The notes under the pieces were generated by a model. The model had not been told where the DNA came from, did not search any database, and worked only from the letters and a program-made list of their open reading frames with translations. Positions 33,407-43,882 of a DNA stretch of 54,288 bases are shown one piece after another. The stretch is from positions 1 to 54,288 of the forward strand of contig NZ_CANBCC010000022.1 of assembly GCF_947366995.1 (NCBI RefSeq). The letters run 5' to 3'. A program made the translations under genes and the position numbers. Numbering within the stretch: the first letter of the stretch is position 1; every line of letters begins with the position of its first letter. This DNA comes from an uncultured Aquabacterium sp. Its GTDB lineage: Bacteria; Pseudomonadota; Gammaproteobacteria; Burkholderiales; Burkholderiaceae_C.

Positions 33407-34117
33407 ATGCTGCGCTCCCTGGTGCTGATCCTGCTGCTTGTCAACGCCGCCTTCTTCGCGTGGACGCAGGGCTGGCTGAATGAGGTTGTCGGCATCCGGC
33501 CCGATGGGCAGCGCGAGCCCCAGCGTCTGACGCAGCAAAAGGCAGCCAGCCAGCTGATCGTGGTGACGCCCGAACCCGCCGAAGCGCCCCGCAGCGCACC
33601 GGCGGTCTCACCGGCCAGCGAACCGGCGTCGGCCGTTGTGGCGTCGGCCAGCGAAGCCGACGCCATCCGCTGTTTGGAGGCCGGCCCCTTCCCTGCCACC
33701 CAGCGCACCCAACTCGAAGCGCTGCTGCGGCCGGTGCTGCCAACCACAGCACGGCAGATCGACACCGTCACGGTGCAGGGGCTGTGGATGGTCTACATGG
33801 GGCCGTACGCAGACAATGACGCGCTCGGGCGCAAGCAGGACGAACTGCGGCGCATTCGGGGCATCACGTTCGAGCCCGTTCGCTCCCCCGCCAGCCTGGC
33901 TCCGGGTCTCTCACTGGGCCGCTACACCACGCAGGCCGACGCAGAAGCCGCGCTGGAGCGCATCCGGCTGCGCGGCATCCGCACGGCCCGCACCGTGACG
34001 CTGCGACCCGCCAGCGAACTGCTCGTGGTGCGTGTGCCACGCGCATCGGGCCCCGACCAGCAAGCGCTGGCCGCGCTCACACTTCCTCAGAACCGCGGCT
34101 TCGCCGCCTGCCGCTGA
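33407..34117 (+). CDS. SPOR-like membrane-anchored protein
   Basis: A 236-residue protein with one N-terminal membrane helix (LVLILLLVNAAFFAW, residues 5-19), a Pro/Ala/Ser-rich linker, and a C-terminal half that looks like a SPOR peptidoglycan-binding repeat: CLEAGPF, VQGLWMVYMGPYADNDAL, then LSLGRYTTQADAEAALERIRLRGIRTARTV. SPOR domains bind denuded septal glycan strands, so an envelope or division role is likely. The usual order birA then SPOR gene supports this. Its last 31 bases overlap the 3' end of the convergent S8 protease gene. Confidence 0.8.
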   Translation: MLRSLVLILLLVNAAFFAWTQGWLNEVVGIRPDGQREPQRLTQQKAASQLIVVTPEPAEAPRSAPAVSPASEPASAVVASASEADAIRCLEAGPFPATQRTQLEALLRPVLPTTARQIDTVTVQGLWMVYMGPYADNDALGRKQDELRRIRGITFEPVRSPASLAPGLSLGRYTTQADAEAALERIRLRGIRTARTVTLRPASELLVVRVPRASGPDQQALAALTLPQNRGFAACR

Positions 34118-36000
34118 GATCGCCGCCCGGTGCTCGCGGCCAGTGCCAGCAAGGCAGCCCAAGCCAGCGACCACCCGGTCGTCATCGAGCCACCGCCTGA
34201 TCCGCCCGTGCGCGGCGGCGGGGTCTGCAAACGCGGCGGCACGAACCAACTCGCGGTGACAGCGGTCTCGGGCGCCTCTCGGGCCCCCACGGCGTCAACC
34301 CGACCTGCCGCCCAAAGCACAGCTTTTTCGGCATCCAGCACGCCGCTGCCGCAGGTGGTCGTGTCGCAATAACAGTTCTGCTGAGGCTGACCAGCCGAAC
34401 ACACGGTAGAGAACCCCGGCACGCTGCCCGTCGCCACGTGGGGCCGCAGTCCGCCGGTTGGCCCGGGATCGGTCAACACCGCGTGCAATTCATCGACGGT
34501 GATCGACGGATCTAACGCCAGCATCATGGCCGCCACCCCGGCCGCCATGGGCGCGGCGAAACTGGTGCCGGCGGCATAGACGGCGCTCGGCCTCGCACTG
34601 CCACCTTCACCGGAATACCCAGGCAGCAACAGGTAGTCGGCATACGCCACGTCCTCTGGTCGCCGCTCTCCCGAAGCCACGGCCAGTCCACTGGTCGTCT
34701 GGTTGGCATAGTGAGCCTTCAGGCCGCGCTTGCTCAGGCCCGTCACGGCCAGCACGCCGGCGCAGTTGGCGGGCCGGCTCGCAGCGCCCGCACCCGTCAC
34801 GAAATCGCCATTGCCCGCCGAGGCCACGATCAGCGCCCCCTTGCTGCGCACGGCGGCAATGGCCTGCCGGTACAGCCACGCAGCATCGCGGTCGCTGTTG
34901 GCGCCCGTGCAGGTGCCATCCCCGCCAAAGCTCAGGTTGATGACACGGGCCGGCGCCGGATTCACGAGCGGCTCGCCCTGGTAGCGTACGCCGGCTGCCC
35001 ACAGAAGCCCCTCGATCACGTCCATGACCGAGGCCCCACAGCTGCCGCTCACCCGCACCGGCAGCACCAGCGGCCCACCCGCTCGCCCCTGTCCAAGCTG
35101 GGGCAGCATGCCCACCACGCCAAGGGTGTTTCCACTGTCCAGTGCCTTCGGCATGGCGCCCAGCATGCCCGCGATGGTGGGGCCGTGCCACGTGCTCCCG
35201 TGCGCGCTGCAGACCTCCGCGGGATACAGGGGCGGATCACGCGCAATCTCGAGCGACGTCAGCTGGTCACCCTCGTCTCGCGGGTCCGGATCGAGGCCAT
35301 CGCCGTCTTTGGCGTACGCCGCCTCGCTGACGAAGTCGTAGCCCGCGAACCAGCGGCCCGCGAGGCCAGGAATATCACGCCGGCCGGAGTCCAGCACGGC
35401 GACCACGACCGGGTACAGCGCCCGCCCTGCAAGCTGATCCCAGGCTCCGCGGACGTTGGCCACCCCCTCCAGGCCGCTCGTGGGCCTTGCCATCCACCAC
35501 TGCTGCAGGGCAAACGTGTCGGTCAATGGGGAGGCCAGCGCGGGCGCCGTGTGCGGCGTCGGCAAGGCGGCGGCCGTCACGCGTTCATTGACGATGACCC
35601 ATTCGACATCCGGGTCCGCGCGCCAACGCGCCGCCTCGCGCTCGGCTTCGGCGCGCGTCATGAGGCGCTGGGGGTTGACCACATGGGCGCCAAATGCCGT
35701 CGCCCTGCGTGCCAGCAGCGGCACCTGCCGCCGTTGCGCCACGGCTCTCAGTCGGGCGGCCTGAAGGCGATCCGGCTCCGCGGTACGCTGCGTGGCCGCC
35801 AGCCGAACCACCGAGGCCGGCGCGCCCTGCTCCCGCAACTTCACCACCAGCCCCGCAGCCCCCGCCGCATCGGCCGGCGCGACTGCTGCAGCACCCCATG
35901 CGGTGGCCCCCGCCCATCCCAGTGCCCCGACAAGCATGGCACGCGCCACATCGCGAACGCGTGACACCCCCAGCGATCTCCACCGCAACAGCCTGCTCAC
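34087..36000 (-). CDS. Secreted S8 (subtilisin-like) serine protease with GlyGly-CTERM-like tail
   Basis: A 637-residue predicted exported protease. A signal peptide (hydrophobic about residues 21-40) precedes an inhibitor-like prodomain (about 50-142). The triad is visible: D204 in VAVLDSG, H272 in WHGPTIAGML, S480 in AAGTSFAAPMAAG, with the oxyanion asparagine N397 in ASAGNGDF. Several cysteine pairs suggest disulfides. The C terminus ends in GGSGGGSMTTGW, then a hydrophobic helix (WSLAWAALLALAAS) and a basic tail, matching the GlyGly-CTERM/rhombosortase pattern of type II secretion substrates. The GTG at 36000 is favoured: it follows GGGGG and a CATAAT box (36028-36033), while upstream ATGs overlap the gap terminator. 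It overlaps the SPOR gene tail to tail. Confidence 0.87.
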   Translation of the reverse strand: MSRLLRWRSLGVSRVRDVARAMLVGALGWAGATAWGAAAVAPADAAGAAGLVVKLREQGAPASVVRLAATQRTAEPDRLQAARLRAVAQRRQVPLLARRATAFGAHVVNPQRLMTRAEAEREAARWRADPDVEWVIVNERVTAAALPTPHTAPALASPLTDTFALQQWWMARPTSGLEGVANVRGAWDQLAGRALYPVVVAVLDSGRRDIPGLAGRWFAGYDFVSEAAYAKDGDGLDPDPRDEGDQLTSLEIARDPPLYPAEVCSAHGSTWHGPTIAGMLGAMPKALDSGNTLGVVGMLPQLGQGRAGGPLVLPVRVSGSCGASVMDVIEGLLWAAGVRYQGEPLVNPAPARVINLSFGGDGTCTGANSDRDAAWLYRQAIAAVRSKGALIVASAGNGDFVTGAGAASRPANCAGVLAVTGLSKRGLKAHYANQTTSGLAVASGERRPEDVAYADYLLLPGYSGEGGSARPSAVYAAGTSFAAPMAAGVAAMMLALDPSITVDELHAVLTDPGPTGGLRPHVATGSVPGFSTVCSAGQPQQNCYCDTTTCGSGVLDAEKAVLWAAGRVDAVGAREAPETAVTASWFVPPRLQTPPPRTGGSGGGSMTTGWSLAWAALLALAASTGRRSQRQAAKPRF

Positions 36001-36027
36001 ATCGGCCCCCAAATTCGAAAAGCCGCG

Positions 36028-36033
36028 ATTATG
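36028..36033 (-). promoter_or_regulatory. Predicted -10 box of the S8 protease gene
   Basis: Minus-strand CATAAT, five of six matches, lies about 27 bases before the chosen GTG start and downstream of the gap terminator, which supports the GTG at 36000 over the earlier ATGs. Confidence 0.45.
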
Positions 36034-36110
36034 TCGCAGTGCCCCGTAGGTTGCGCCCTGGGGCAGGCCGTCGAAACACATGGGCACAAATCGAGACAGA
36101 TGCCCCATGA

Positions 36111-36133
36111 AAAAGGCCCCTTTCGGGGCCTTT
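36111..36133 (-). terminator. Rho-independent terminator after gap
   Basis: On the minus strand an AAAGGCCCC / GGGGCCTTT stem with a GAAA loop runs into a T tract, 23 bases after the gap stop at 36156. Confidence 0.92.
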
Positions 36134-36155
36134 GGACACATGAGCGAGCGATTGC

Positions 36156-37169
<1,014 letters not shown>

Positions 37170-37257
37170 TCAGAGAGTGAATGAACTGGGTGATGGGGTC
37201 AGGCGCCCGGCGCGACACAGGGCCGCCGGGGCAGCCCCATGACCAGACTGCGCCCTT

Positions 37258-39306
37258 TTACTTCTTGATCGACAGAACCTTGCGGACCGTGGCCACGACG
37301 TTCTCGGTGGTGAAGCCGAAGTGCTTGAACAGCACGCCGGCCGGCGCCGATTCGCCGTAGGTGTCGATGCCGACGACAGCATCCACACCATACTTCCACC
37401 AGAAGTCCGTCACACCGGCTTCCACCGCAATGCGGGGGAGCTTGTTCGGGAGCACGGCCTTCTTGTAGGCCACGTCCTGGCGGTCGAATACCGTGGTCGA
37501 CGGCATCGACACCACGCGCACGGGGATCTTCTGCTTGGCCAACTCGGCCTGCGCATGCAGGGCCAGCTGCACTTCCGAACCGGTGGCGATGATGACGGCC
37601 ACCGGCTTCTTCTTCAGGCCCACTTCTGACGGCTCGGCCAGGATGTAGGCGCCCTGGGTGATGACGTCGGCGTCGACCTTGGGTGCGTACGGCAGGTTCT
37701 GGCGCGACAGCAGCAGCGCGGTCGGGCGGTTCTTGTTGGCCAGCGCGATCGACCAGGCCACGGCGGTTTCCGTGGTGTCGGCCGGACGCCAGACGTCCAG
37801 CCCCGGGATCAGACGCAGGCTGGCGGCGTGCTCCACCGACTGGTGGGTCGGGCCGTCTTCACCCAGGCCGATCGAATCGTGCGTGAACACGTGGATCACG
37901 CGCTGCTTCATCAGCGCGGCCATGCGGATGGCGTTGCGGCTGTAGTCGCTGAAGGTCAGGAAAGTGCCGCCGTAGGGGATGAAGCCGCCGTGCAGGGCCA
38001 CGCCGTTCATGATGGCGGCCATGCCGAACTCGCGCACGCCGTAGTTGATGTGGCGGCCAGGCTTGCCCAGCTCCGTGACGGCCACCGAGCCGTCGTCCTC
38101 GAAGCGCACAGGCGGCGTGCTCTTGGTGTTGGTCAGGTTCGAGCCGGTCAGGTCGGCCGAACCACCCAGCAGTTCGGGCAGCGCGGCGGTGAAGTGCTCC
38201 AGCGCCTGCTGGCTGGCCTTGCGGCTGGCCACGGTTTCGGCCTTGTCGTGGGCAGCGGCCACGGCCTGCACCGCGATCTCCGAGAAGTTGGCGGGCAGTT
38301 CGCCGGCCATGCGGCGCACGTACTCGGCGGCCAGCTCGGGGAAGGCGGCCTTGTAGGCGTCGAAGCGGGCATTCCAGTCGTTGACCAGCAACTCACCATC
38401 GGCCTTGGCGTTCCAGTCGGCGTACACCTCTTCCGGCAGCATGAAGGGCTCGTGAACCCAGCTCAGTGCCTCGCGGGTCAGCTTGATCTCGTCGCCACCC
38501 AGCGGCTCGCCGTGGGCCTTGGCCGTGTTGGCGCGGTTGGGCGAGCCCTTGCCGATGTGGGTCTTGCAGACGATCAGCGTGGGCTTGTCGCCGCTCAGCT
38601 TGGCGCGCTCGATGGCGGCGTCGACGGCGTCGATGTCATGGCCGTCGACGGGGCCGACCACATTCCAGCCACAGGCCTCAAAACGCTTGGGCGTGTTGTC
38701 GATGAACCAGGGCGTGACCTGCCCGTCGATCGAGATGCCGTTGTCGTCGTACAGCGCGATCAGCTTGTTCAGCTTCCAGGCGCCGGCCAGGGCCACGGCT
38801 TCGTGGCTGATGCCTTCCATCAGGCAGCCATCACCCAGGAACACATAGGTGTGGTGGTCGACGATGCGGTGGCCTTCGCGGTTGAACTCGGAAGCCAGCA
38901 GCTTCTCAGCCAGCGCGAAGCCCACGGCGTTGGTGATGCCCTGCCCCAGCGGGCCGGTGGTCGTTTCGACGCCCGGAGTGATGCCGACTTCCGGGTGGCC
39001 CGGCGTCTTGCTGTGCATCTGGCGGAAAGCCTTGAGGTCATCGACCGACAGGTCGTAGCCGCTCAGGTGCAGCAGCGCATAGATGAGCATCGAGGCATGG
39101 CCGTTCGACAGCACGAAGCGGTCACGGTCCAGCCATTGCGGGTTCGTCGGGCTGTGGCGCAGGTGCCGGCTCCACAGTGCCACGGCCATGTCGGCCATGC
39201 CCATCGGCGCCCCGGGGTGACCGGAGTTGGCTTGCTGGACGGCATCCATGGCCAGCACGCGGATCGCGTTGGCCATGGCGGTGGAGTTCTTGGTGGCGTT
39301 GGGCAT
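37258..39306 (-). CDS. tkt: Transketolase
   Basis: Thiamine-diphosphate enzyme of the pentose phosphate pathway, moving two-carbon units between sugar phosphates. The 682 residues show H30 and H70 of the active site ([18 protein letters not shown]), the ThDP-binding [13 protein letters not shown] near 158-170, and the second-domain pattern [14 protein letters not shown] and [14 protein letters not shown]. The length is normal. The ATG at 39306 starts the conserved N terminus; the longer upstream frame crosses an AT-rich TAAAAT box at about 39341-39346, which is a likely -10 element. It precedes gap. Confidence 0.96.
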   Translation of the reverse strand: MPNATKNSTAMANAIRVLAMDAVQQANSGHPGAPMGMADMAVALWSRHLRHSPTNPQWLDRDRFVLSNGHASMLIYALLHLSGYDLSVDDLKAFRQMHSKTPGHPEVGITPGVETTTGPLGQGITNAVGFALAEKLLASEFNREGHRIVDHHTYVFLGDGCLMEGISHEAVALAGAWKLNKLIALYDDNGISIDGQVTPWFIDNTPKRFEACGWNVVGPVDGHDIDAVDAAIERAKLSGDKPTLIVCKTHIGKGSPNRANTAKAHGEPLGGDEIKLTREALSWVHEPFMLPEEVYADWNAKADGELLVNDWNARFDAYKAAFPELAAEYVRRMAGELPANFSEIAVQAVAAAHDKAETVASRKASQQALEHFTAALPELLGGSADLTGSNLTNTKSTPPVRFEDDGSVAVTELGKPGRHINYGVREFGMAAIMNGVALHGGFIPYGGTFLTFSDYSRNAIRMAALMKQRVIHVFTHDSIGLGEDGPTHQSVEHAASLRLIPGLDVWRPADTTETAVAWSIALANKNRPTALLLSRQNLPYAPKVDADVITQGAYILAEPSEVGLKKKPVAVIIATGSEVQLALHAQAELAKQKIPVRVVSMPSTTVFDRQDVAYKKAVLPNKLPRIAVEAGVTDFWWKYGVDAVVGIDTYGESAPAGVLFKHFGFTTENVVATVRKVLSIKK

Positions 39307-39504
39307 GGGTGGGCAGGATGAAGAACGATCAATCCCGGATTTTAGCGTCGCCACCGCATCGCTGGACCGCAGGACTGTGTCCACCCTCTTGTAAACCGCA
39401 TACCATGATCGTCCGTGGCGAGAGGACATTGCCAGCACGCAGCGTTCTGACGGCCCACAGTCTGTGCCAGCCTTACCCCAGGCAACCTGCAATTCAGCGC
39501 CTCC

Positions 39505-40422
39505 ATGATGCGTCCCATCGTCCTCATGTCCACCTTTAACGGCTCACGTCATGTAGCGCAACAGATTGAGTCGATCCTGGTCCAGTTGCCGGAGAACGGA
39601 CGTCTTCTCATCCGCGATGACGGCTCGTCGGATGCGACGGTAGCAATTGCTCGTTCTGCCAGCGACCACCGAGTCAGCATCTCGTGCGGGGAGAACATCG
39701 GATTCGCTCGGAGCTTTCTCGAGTTGCTTGCGAACGCTCCTAGCGACGCAGATCTGTACCTTCTGGCAGATCAGGATGATGTCTGGCTCCCGGGAAAGAT
39801 TGACAGGGCATGGCAGTTTCTCGCCCCCTTCCACGAGCAGGTTGCACTGTACTGTGCGCGAGCGACCCTGACGGACCCCTCGTTACGCCCTATCGGACTC
39901 ACGCCCCTTCACCGCCCCGCAGACAACTTGCGGCATGCGCTTCTTCAGAACATCGCTACCGGTTGCACCGTGGCGGTTACGAAACCCCTGAAAGACTTGG
40001 CAACTCGGACAACCTCGCATGCACAAATCAGCTTCCATGACTGGTGGCTCTATGTGGTAGCGACGGCCTTCGGCACCGTGCTTTTCGACGAGGAGCCAAG
40101 GACGCTGTACCGGCAACACAGCGCCAACGTGATCGGAATGAGTGGAGGAAAACTACGATACATAAGAATCCTCCGCTACCTCGTGAAGACGAACTGGCTA
40201 CAGATCGCGAACCGGCAGATCAGCGCTTTCAGGGCCACCTTTGACGCTCAGCTTTCTGATGCGCAAAGGAAGAGTGTCGCATCGCTCCAAAAGGAAGGGG
40301 GCGCGCTAAACCGGAGAGGGATACTGTTCTCCGCCAAGCCCGTCGCCAACACCATGACCGCTGATCTGTTATTACGCGCACTTGTTTTTGCAGACCCGCG
40401 AGAGACGACAGTCAATGGCTGA
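39505..40422 (+). CDS. Family 2 glycosyltransferase (rhamnosyltransferase-like)
   Basis: A 305-residue GT-A enzyme. It opens with the GT2 strand [19 protein letters not shown], then [12 protein letters not shown] (nucleotide-sugar binding), a FARSFLELL helix, and LLADQDDVW, the DXD-like metal site. [14 protein letters not shown] and [11 protein letters not shown] in the second half resemble dTDP-rhamnosyltransferases, but the donor is a guess. Two adjacent ATGs (39505, 39508) are equally possible. Its codon usage is more AT-rich than tkt. It begins a three-gene set with the flippase and GT4 genes, 198 bases from the divergent tkt. Confidence 0.88.
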   Translation: MMRPIVLMSTFNGSRHVAQQIESILVQLPENGRLLIRDDGSSDATVAIARSASDHRVSISCGENIGFARSFLELLANAPSDADLYLLADQDDVWLPGKIDRAWQFLAPFHEQVALYCARATLTDPSLRPIGLTPLHRPADNLRHALLQNIATGCTVAVTKPLKDLATRTTSHAQISFHDWWLYVVATAFGTVLFDEEPRTLYRQHSANVIGMSGGKLRYIRILRYLVKTNWLQIANRQISAFRATFDAQLSDAQRKSVASLQKEGGALNRRGILFSAKPVANTMTADLLLRALVFADPRETTVNG

Positions 40423-40458
40423 AGTTTGTACAAGAGACTGCCAGCCAACCGGTGACGC

Positions 40459-41856
40459 ATGCCCTTGAAGACCGCAATAAAGCACCTTCGTCTGCAACCG
40501 TTCGACCTGTCTACCGACACGGGGCGAGCGGCAGAGCGCTATCGACTCGCGCTATGGTCGATCCTCGCAGAGGTCGTGTCCCGCGTCAGCGGCTTGGCAC
40601 TGATGGTGATGTCAATCAAGTGGACCGCCCCTTACCTGGGCCACGAGCGGTTCGGGGTATGGGCTACGTTCGTGGGCCTGCCCGCACTGGTTGCGTTCCT
40701 GGACATCGGCGTTGGGAACGCCATGACGAACCGAGTTGCACATTCCCTGCGCACAGGGGGCAGAACTGCCGCACGAGACAGCATCAGTAGCGGGCTGCTG
40801 ATCCTCGGCGCAGTCTCGGTGGCTCTCAGTGCGGGCCTCTACGGCGCGGCAACCGTCATCCCTTGGGCATCGGTACTGAAACTCGGCGATGCCTCCTTCG
40901 AGAGGGAGATACGACAGGCTGCACAGGTGCTAGCAGCAGCATCCTCACTGACGCTGTTCAGTAACGGCGTAGGCCGAGTGCTCCACGGACTGCAGCGCGC
41001 CTACCTGGTCCACGTCACGAGCGCAGTCGGTTCACTTCTTGCGCTCATTGCGCTGGACACGGCAATCGGACAGCAGGCGACCATGCCAACCCTCATCGCG
41101 TGTCAATTGATTCCCGCTACTCTGATGACGGGCGCGCTGGTTTGCTGGCTCTGGAGAGAAGGGCTGATCTCAGGTTCAGACGCGATTGCGTCAGTGAAAT
41201 CGGAGGGACCGATTCTCATTCGCTCGGGCGCTCTATTTTGCGTCCTCCAGCTGGCTACAACCATCGGATGGAATGCTGACAGTGCCATACTCGCTACCGC
41301 GGCAGGCGCATCGAGCGTGGCCGCATTCAGCGTGACGGCACGTCTGCTCCAGATGGTCTCGCAACCCATTTCAGTCATCAATGCGCCTCTCTGGGCTGCC
41401 TATGCCGACGCACTCGCAGCAAAAGACCATCAATTCATACGCCAGACGTTCAAGCGCAGCATTCTCACAACGCTGACACTCGCCATTGCGGGGGCAATCG
41501 TATGTCTTGTGATTGGTCCAGATGTGGTAAATCTATGGACCTCGCAGAGCGTCCGCACGACATATCCATTGCTCGCATTACTCGGGGCATGGACCATTCT
41601 GGAATGCTGTGGAAGCGCACTCTCAATGCTGCTCAACGGACTGAACATCATCAGGCAGCAGGTCGTTACCGCCACGTTGTTCATCGGCCTCGCAATACCA
41701 ACAAAAATCGCACTGTCCTCGCACTATGGCGCTGAAGGGCTTGTTTCAGCAGGCATCCTCTCGTACGTTGCTGCGCTGCTTATCGGGTATGGAGCCTGGT
41801 TCCGCGAGGATGTTCGCCACGCGATACACGGGCGGCTTGAACAATATCGGTCATGA
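40459..41856 (+). CDS. Wzx-type polysaccharide flippase (oligosaccharide translocase)
   Basis: A 465-residue polytopic membrane protein with about 12-14 hydrophobic helices and few charged residues within them. The N-terminal block (LALWSILAEVVSRVSGLALMV, then YLGHERFGVWATFVGL and FLDIGVGNAM) is typical of the Wzx/RfbX branch of the MOP superfamily that flips lipid-linked glycans across the inner membrane. It overlaps the next gene by four bases (ATGA), implying coupling. Its presence argues that the cluster makes an exported glycan rather than modifying intracellular molecules. Confidence 0.85.
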   Translation: MPLKTAIKHLRLQPFDLSTDTGRAAERYRLALWSILAEVVSRVSGLALMVMSIKWTAPYLGHERFGVWATFVGLPALVAFLDIGVGNAMTNRVAHSLRTGGRTAARDSISSGLLILGAVSVALSAGLYGAATVIPWASVLKLGDASFEREIRQAAQVLAAASSLTLFSNGVGRVLHGLQRAYLVHVTSAVGSLLALIALDTAIGQQATMPTLIACQLIPATLMTGALVCWLWREGLISGSDAIASVKSEGPILIRSGALFCVLQLATTIGWNADSAILATAAGASSVAAFSVTARLLQMVSQPISVINAPLWAAYADALAAKDHQFIRQTFKRSILTTLTLAIAGAIVCLVIGPDVVNLWTSQSVRTTYPLLALLGAWTILECCGSALSMLLNGLNIIRQQVVTATLFIGLAIPTKIALSSHYGAEGLVSAGILSYVAALLIGYGAWFREDVRHAIHGRLEQYRS

Positions 41857-42938
41857 AAATCGCCCTGGATAATCAGGTTTTCTCCCTCCAAGACCGCGGA
41901 GGCATATCTCGATATTTCTGCGAACTGAGTTCAGCCTTGGTAGCCGCCGGCGACGACGTAGTGATCACCTCCATCCTGCACCGCAACCTTCACCTTTTGG
42001 AGTGCAACGCGGCACGAAACGTCGGGGTGGGCCTACCAGGGCAAGCAGGGATCATTGCCAGAAGCTTTGCGCCTCTCGCCTCTTTCATCAGCGATGCGCT
42101 GATACCTTATTTCAAACCAGATCTCGTTCACCTCACGTACTACAGACCCGCCAGAAGAAAAAGAAGACCTCACCCCACCGTGGTAACGGTACACGACATG
42201 ATCCCGGAAAAATATCCCGACATGACGTCACGGCAGGACCCCGCGGTCCAGTGGAAAAAAGAGGCCATCCTTTCAGCGGATCACGTGATCTGTGTTTCAC
42301 ACAATACAAAGAGAGAACTGCAGGAGGCAGTTGCTTTAAACGACAAAAAAATTTCAGTCGTACATCATGGAATTCGCCCTTTTTTCACCACCGCCCTGAA
42401 CCGCCCGCACGAGCGCCCCTACCTGCTCTACGTGGGGCACAGAGGTGGATACAAGAACTTCGCGAATCTCGTGAAAGCGGTCGGTGCTCGCAAAATCTTA
42501 AGGGATTCTTTCGATGTTGTTGCCTTTGGAGGGCCGCCCTTCAGCGAACAAGAGCGAGATGAGATCAAGCGAGCCGGCATCTCGGCGGCGCGATATTCTG
42601 GCGATGATGCAGCCTTGGCGGCGTTCTACCGTCATGCCGTGGCATTTATATATCCGTCCCTACACGAGGGGTTCGGCTTGCCTCCGCTGGAGGCGATGGC
42701 TCAGCAGTGCCCCGTGATCGCCAGTTCGGAAAGCTCAATACCAGAGATTCTGGAGGACGCAGCGATGTACTTCTCGCCCCGCGACATAGAAGCCGCGGCT
42801 GAAGCGATACAAACGGTCGTGTACGACCGTCAGGTCTCGGCCGCGCTCGTGGATCGCGGAATGAAGCAATTCAAGAAATACACCTGGGAGAGATGTGCCG
42901 CGGAAACTCGCGCTGCATACAGGGCAGCCATCGGGTAG
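41853..42938 (+). CDS. Family 4 glycosyltransferase
   Basis: A 361-residue GT-B retaining glycosyltransferase. The N-terminal domain begins MKIALDNQVF and GGISRYFCEL; TVHDMIPEKYPD lies near the domain boundary. The C-terminal donor domain shows LLYVGHRGGYKNF, then the GT4 E-x7-E motif in HEGFGLPPLEAMA and CPVIASSESSIPEILEDAA. This layout resembles mannosyltransferases of O-antigen loci. The gene contains A-rich stretches (for example near 42345-42353) unlike the flanking housekeeping genes. Its stop is 11 bases from that of the convergent FkbM gene. Confidence 0.9.
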   Translation: MKIALDNQVFSLQDRGGISRYFCELSSALVAAGDDVVITSILHRNLHLLECNAARNVGVGLPGQAGIIARSFAPLASFISDALIPYFKPDLVHLTYYRPARRKRRPHPTVVTVHDMIPEKYPDMTSRQDPAVQWKKEAILSADHVICVSHNTKRELQEAVALNDKKISVVHHGIRPFFTTALNRPHERPYLLYVGHRGGYKNFANLVKAVGARKILRDSFDVVAFGGPPFSEQERDEIKRAGISAARYSGDDAALAAFYRHAVAFIYPSLHEGFGLPPLEAMAQQCPVIASSESSIPEILEDAAMYFSPRDIEAAAEAIQTVVYDRQVSAALVDRGMKQFKKYTWERCAAETRAAYRAAIG

Positions 42939-42948
42939 TCCAGTCCGC

Positions 42949-43869
42949 TCATTGCACCTCGCTTTGGTAGTCAGAGAGCGCCGCCGAGACCGCCAGATCA
43001 TCCTTCGGCGCGCAAGCCAAGAGGTCAAAATAGTGGATGGTGCGGGAACTTCCTCCCACGTTCTGCGCCCAAACGTAGCCAAGCAGCGATCGGAGAACCA
43101 CAACGTCCGACGTCTCAAGGACAACCCCACCAAAGTTGTCAAAAACGACCCATCTGGTGTAACCGAGCCGCATAAGATCAAAGATGAGACTTTCATAACT
43201 ATCGCGCTGCTCTCTGTCGAAATACTGGCACTCGAAAAACAAGATGGGGGCAGAGCAGCTTAGAATTTGCATCGCGGACCGAATAACCTCGTAGTCGAAG
43301 CCATCAACATCTGATTTGATCAACTTCACCAAGGGGTACTCACCCTCGGACAAAATAGTATCGAGCGGCCGCGATCGAATACCGCCCTTTCCTCCAACCA
43401 CTGCTGCTTTGGTGCCATCGCGCCCTGAAAGCGACGCCACTTTCTCTCCATCGCCTACAAGTGCTTTTATAAGCACCACATTCAGCAAACCATTCGAGCG
43501 CTCAAGGCGAGCGAGATTTCTCTTGAGGTAGCTGAAGAACAACTCGTCCGGCTCCACGCACACATAGCTCAACCAACGATTTTCACCAACCATCGCTGCC
43601 AGTGTGTCACCAACGTTTGCCCCCACGTCGACGACGACGCCCTTCTCCCCGAGGTGGCGAGCGAGAATTGGCAAAAATCTGTCGTATTGAAGATGCTCAG
43701 CGCGGTACACGGGCAATTTGTGCCCAGGTGGCAACAGAATATCGACCTCACCACAGCGATATGTAGTCGAATGCCCAACCACGCGCCTTATCGCGATGAG
43801 CCCATCACTTAATGTTCGTCGAATAAACAGTAGCGCTCGCACGCAGCAGTCTGAAAAACGAGCAATCAT
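42949..43869 (-). CDS. FkbM-family methyltransferase
   Basis: A 306-residue SAM-dependent enzyme. The SAM site is VVVDVGANVGDTLAAM, followed by CVEPDELFFSYLKRN and, after the insert, RPLDTILSEGEYPLVKLIKSDVDGFDYEVIRSA, the FkbM signature. ILFFECQYFD closes the core. FkbM enzymes O-methylate sugars or polyketides, so a methylated terminal sugar on the cluster glycan is a reasonable inference. It lies 13 bases after the upstream GT2 gene in a minus-strand run, and is convergent with the GT4 gene. Confidence 0.9.
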   Translation of the reverse strand: MIARFSDCCVRALLFIRRTLSDGLIAIRRVVGHSTTYRCGEVDILLPPGHKLPVYRAEHLQYDRFLPILARHLGEKGVVVDVGANVGDTLAAMVGENRWLSYVCVEPDELFFSYLKRNLARLERSNGLLNVVLIKALVGDGEKVASLSGRDGTKAAVVGGKGGIRSRPLDTILSEGEYPLVKLIKSDVDGFDYEVIRSAMQILSCSAPILFFECQYFDREQRDSYESLIFDLMRLGYTRWVVFDNFGGVVLETSDVVVLRSLLGYVWAQNVGGSSRTIHYFDLLACAPKDDLAVSAALSDYQSEVQ

Positions 43870-43882
43870 CCGACCTCTCCAA

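Noticed and set aside
39307-39504. tRNA gene or mobile-element end at the left border of the glycan cluster
   Set aside because: I could fold no cloverleaf and saw no direct or inverted repeat typical of an att site or insertion sequence.
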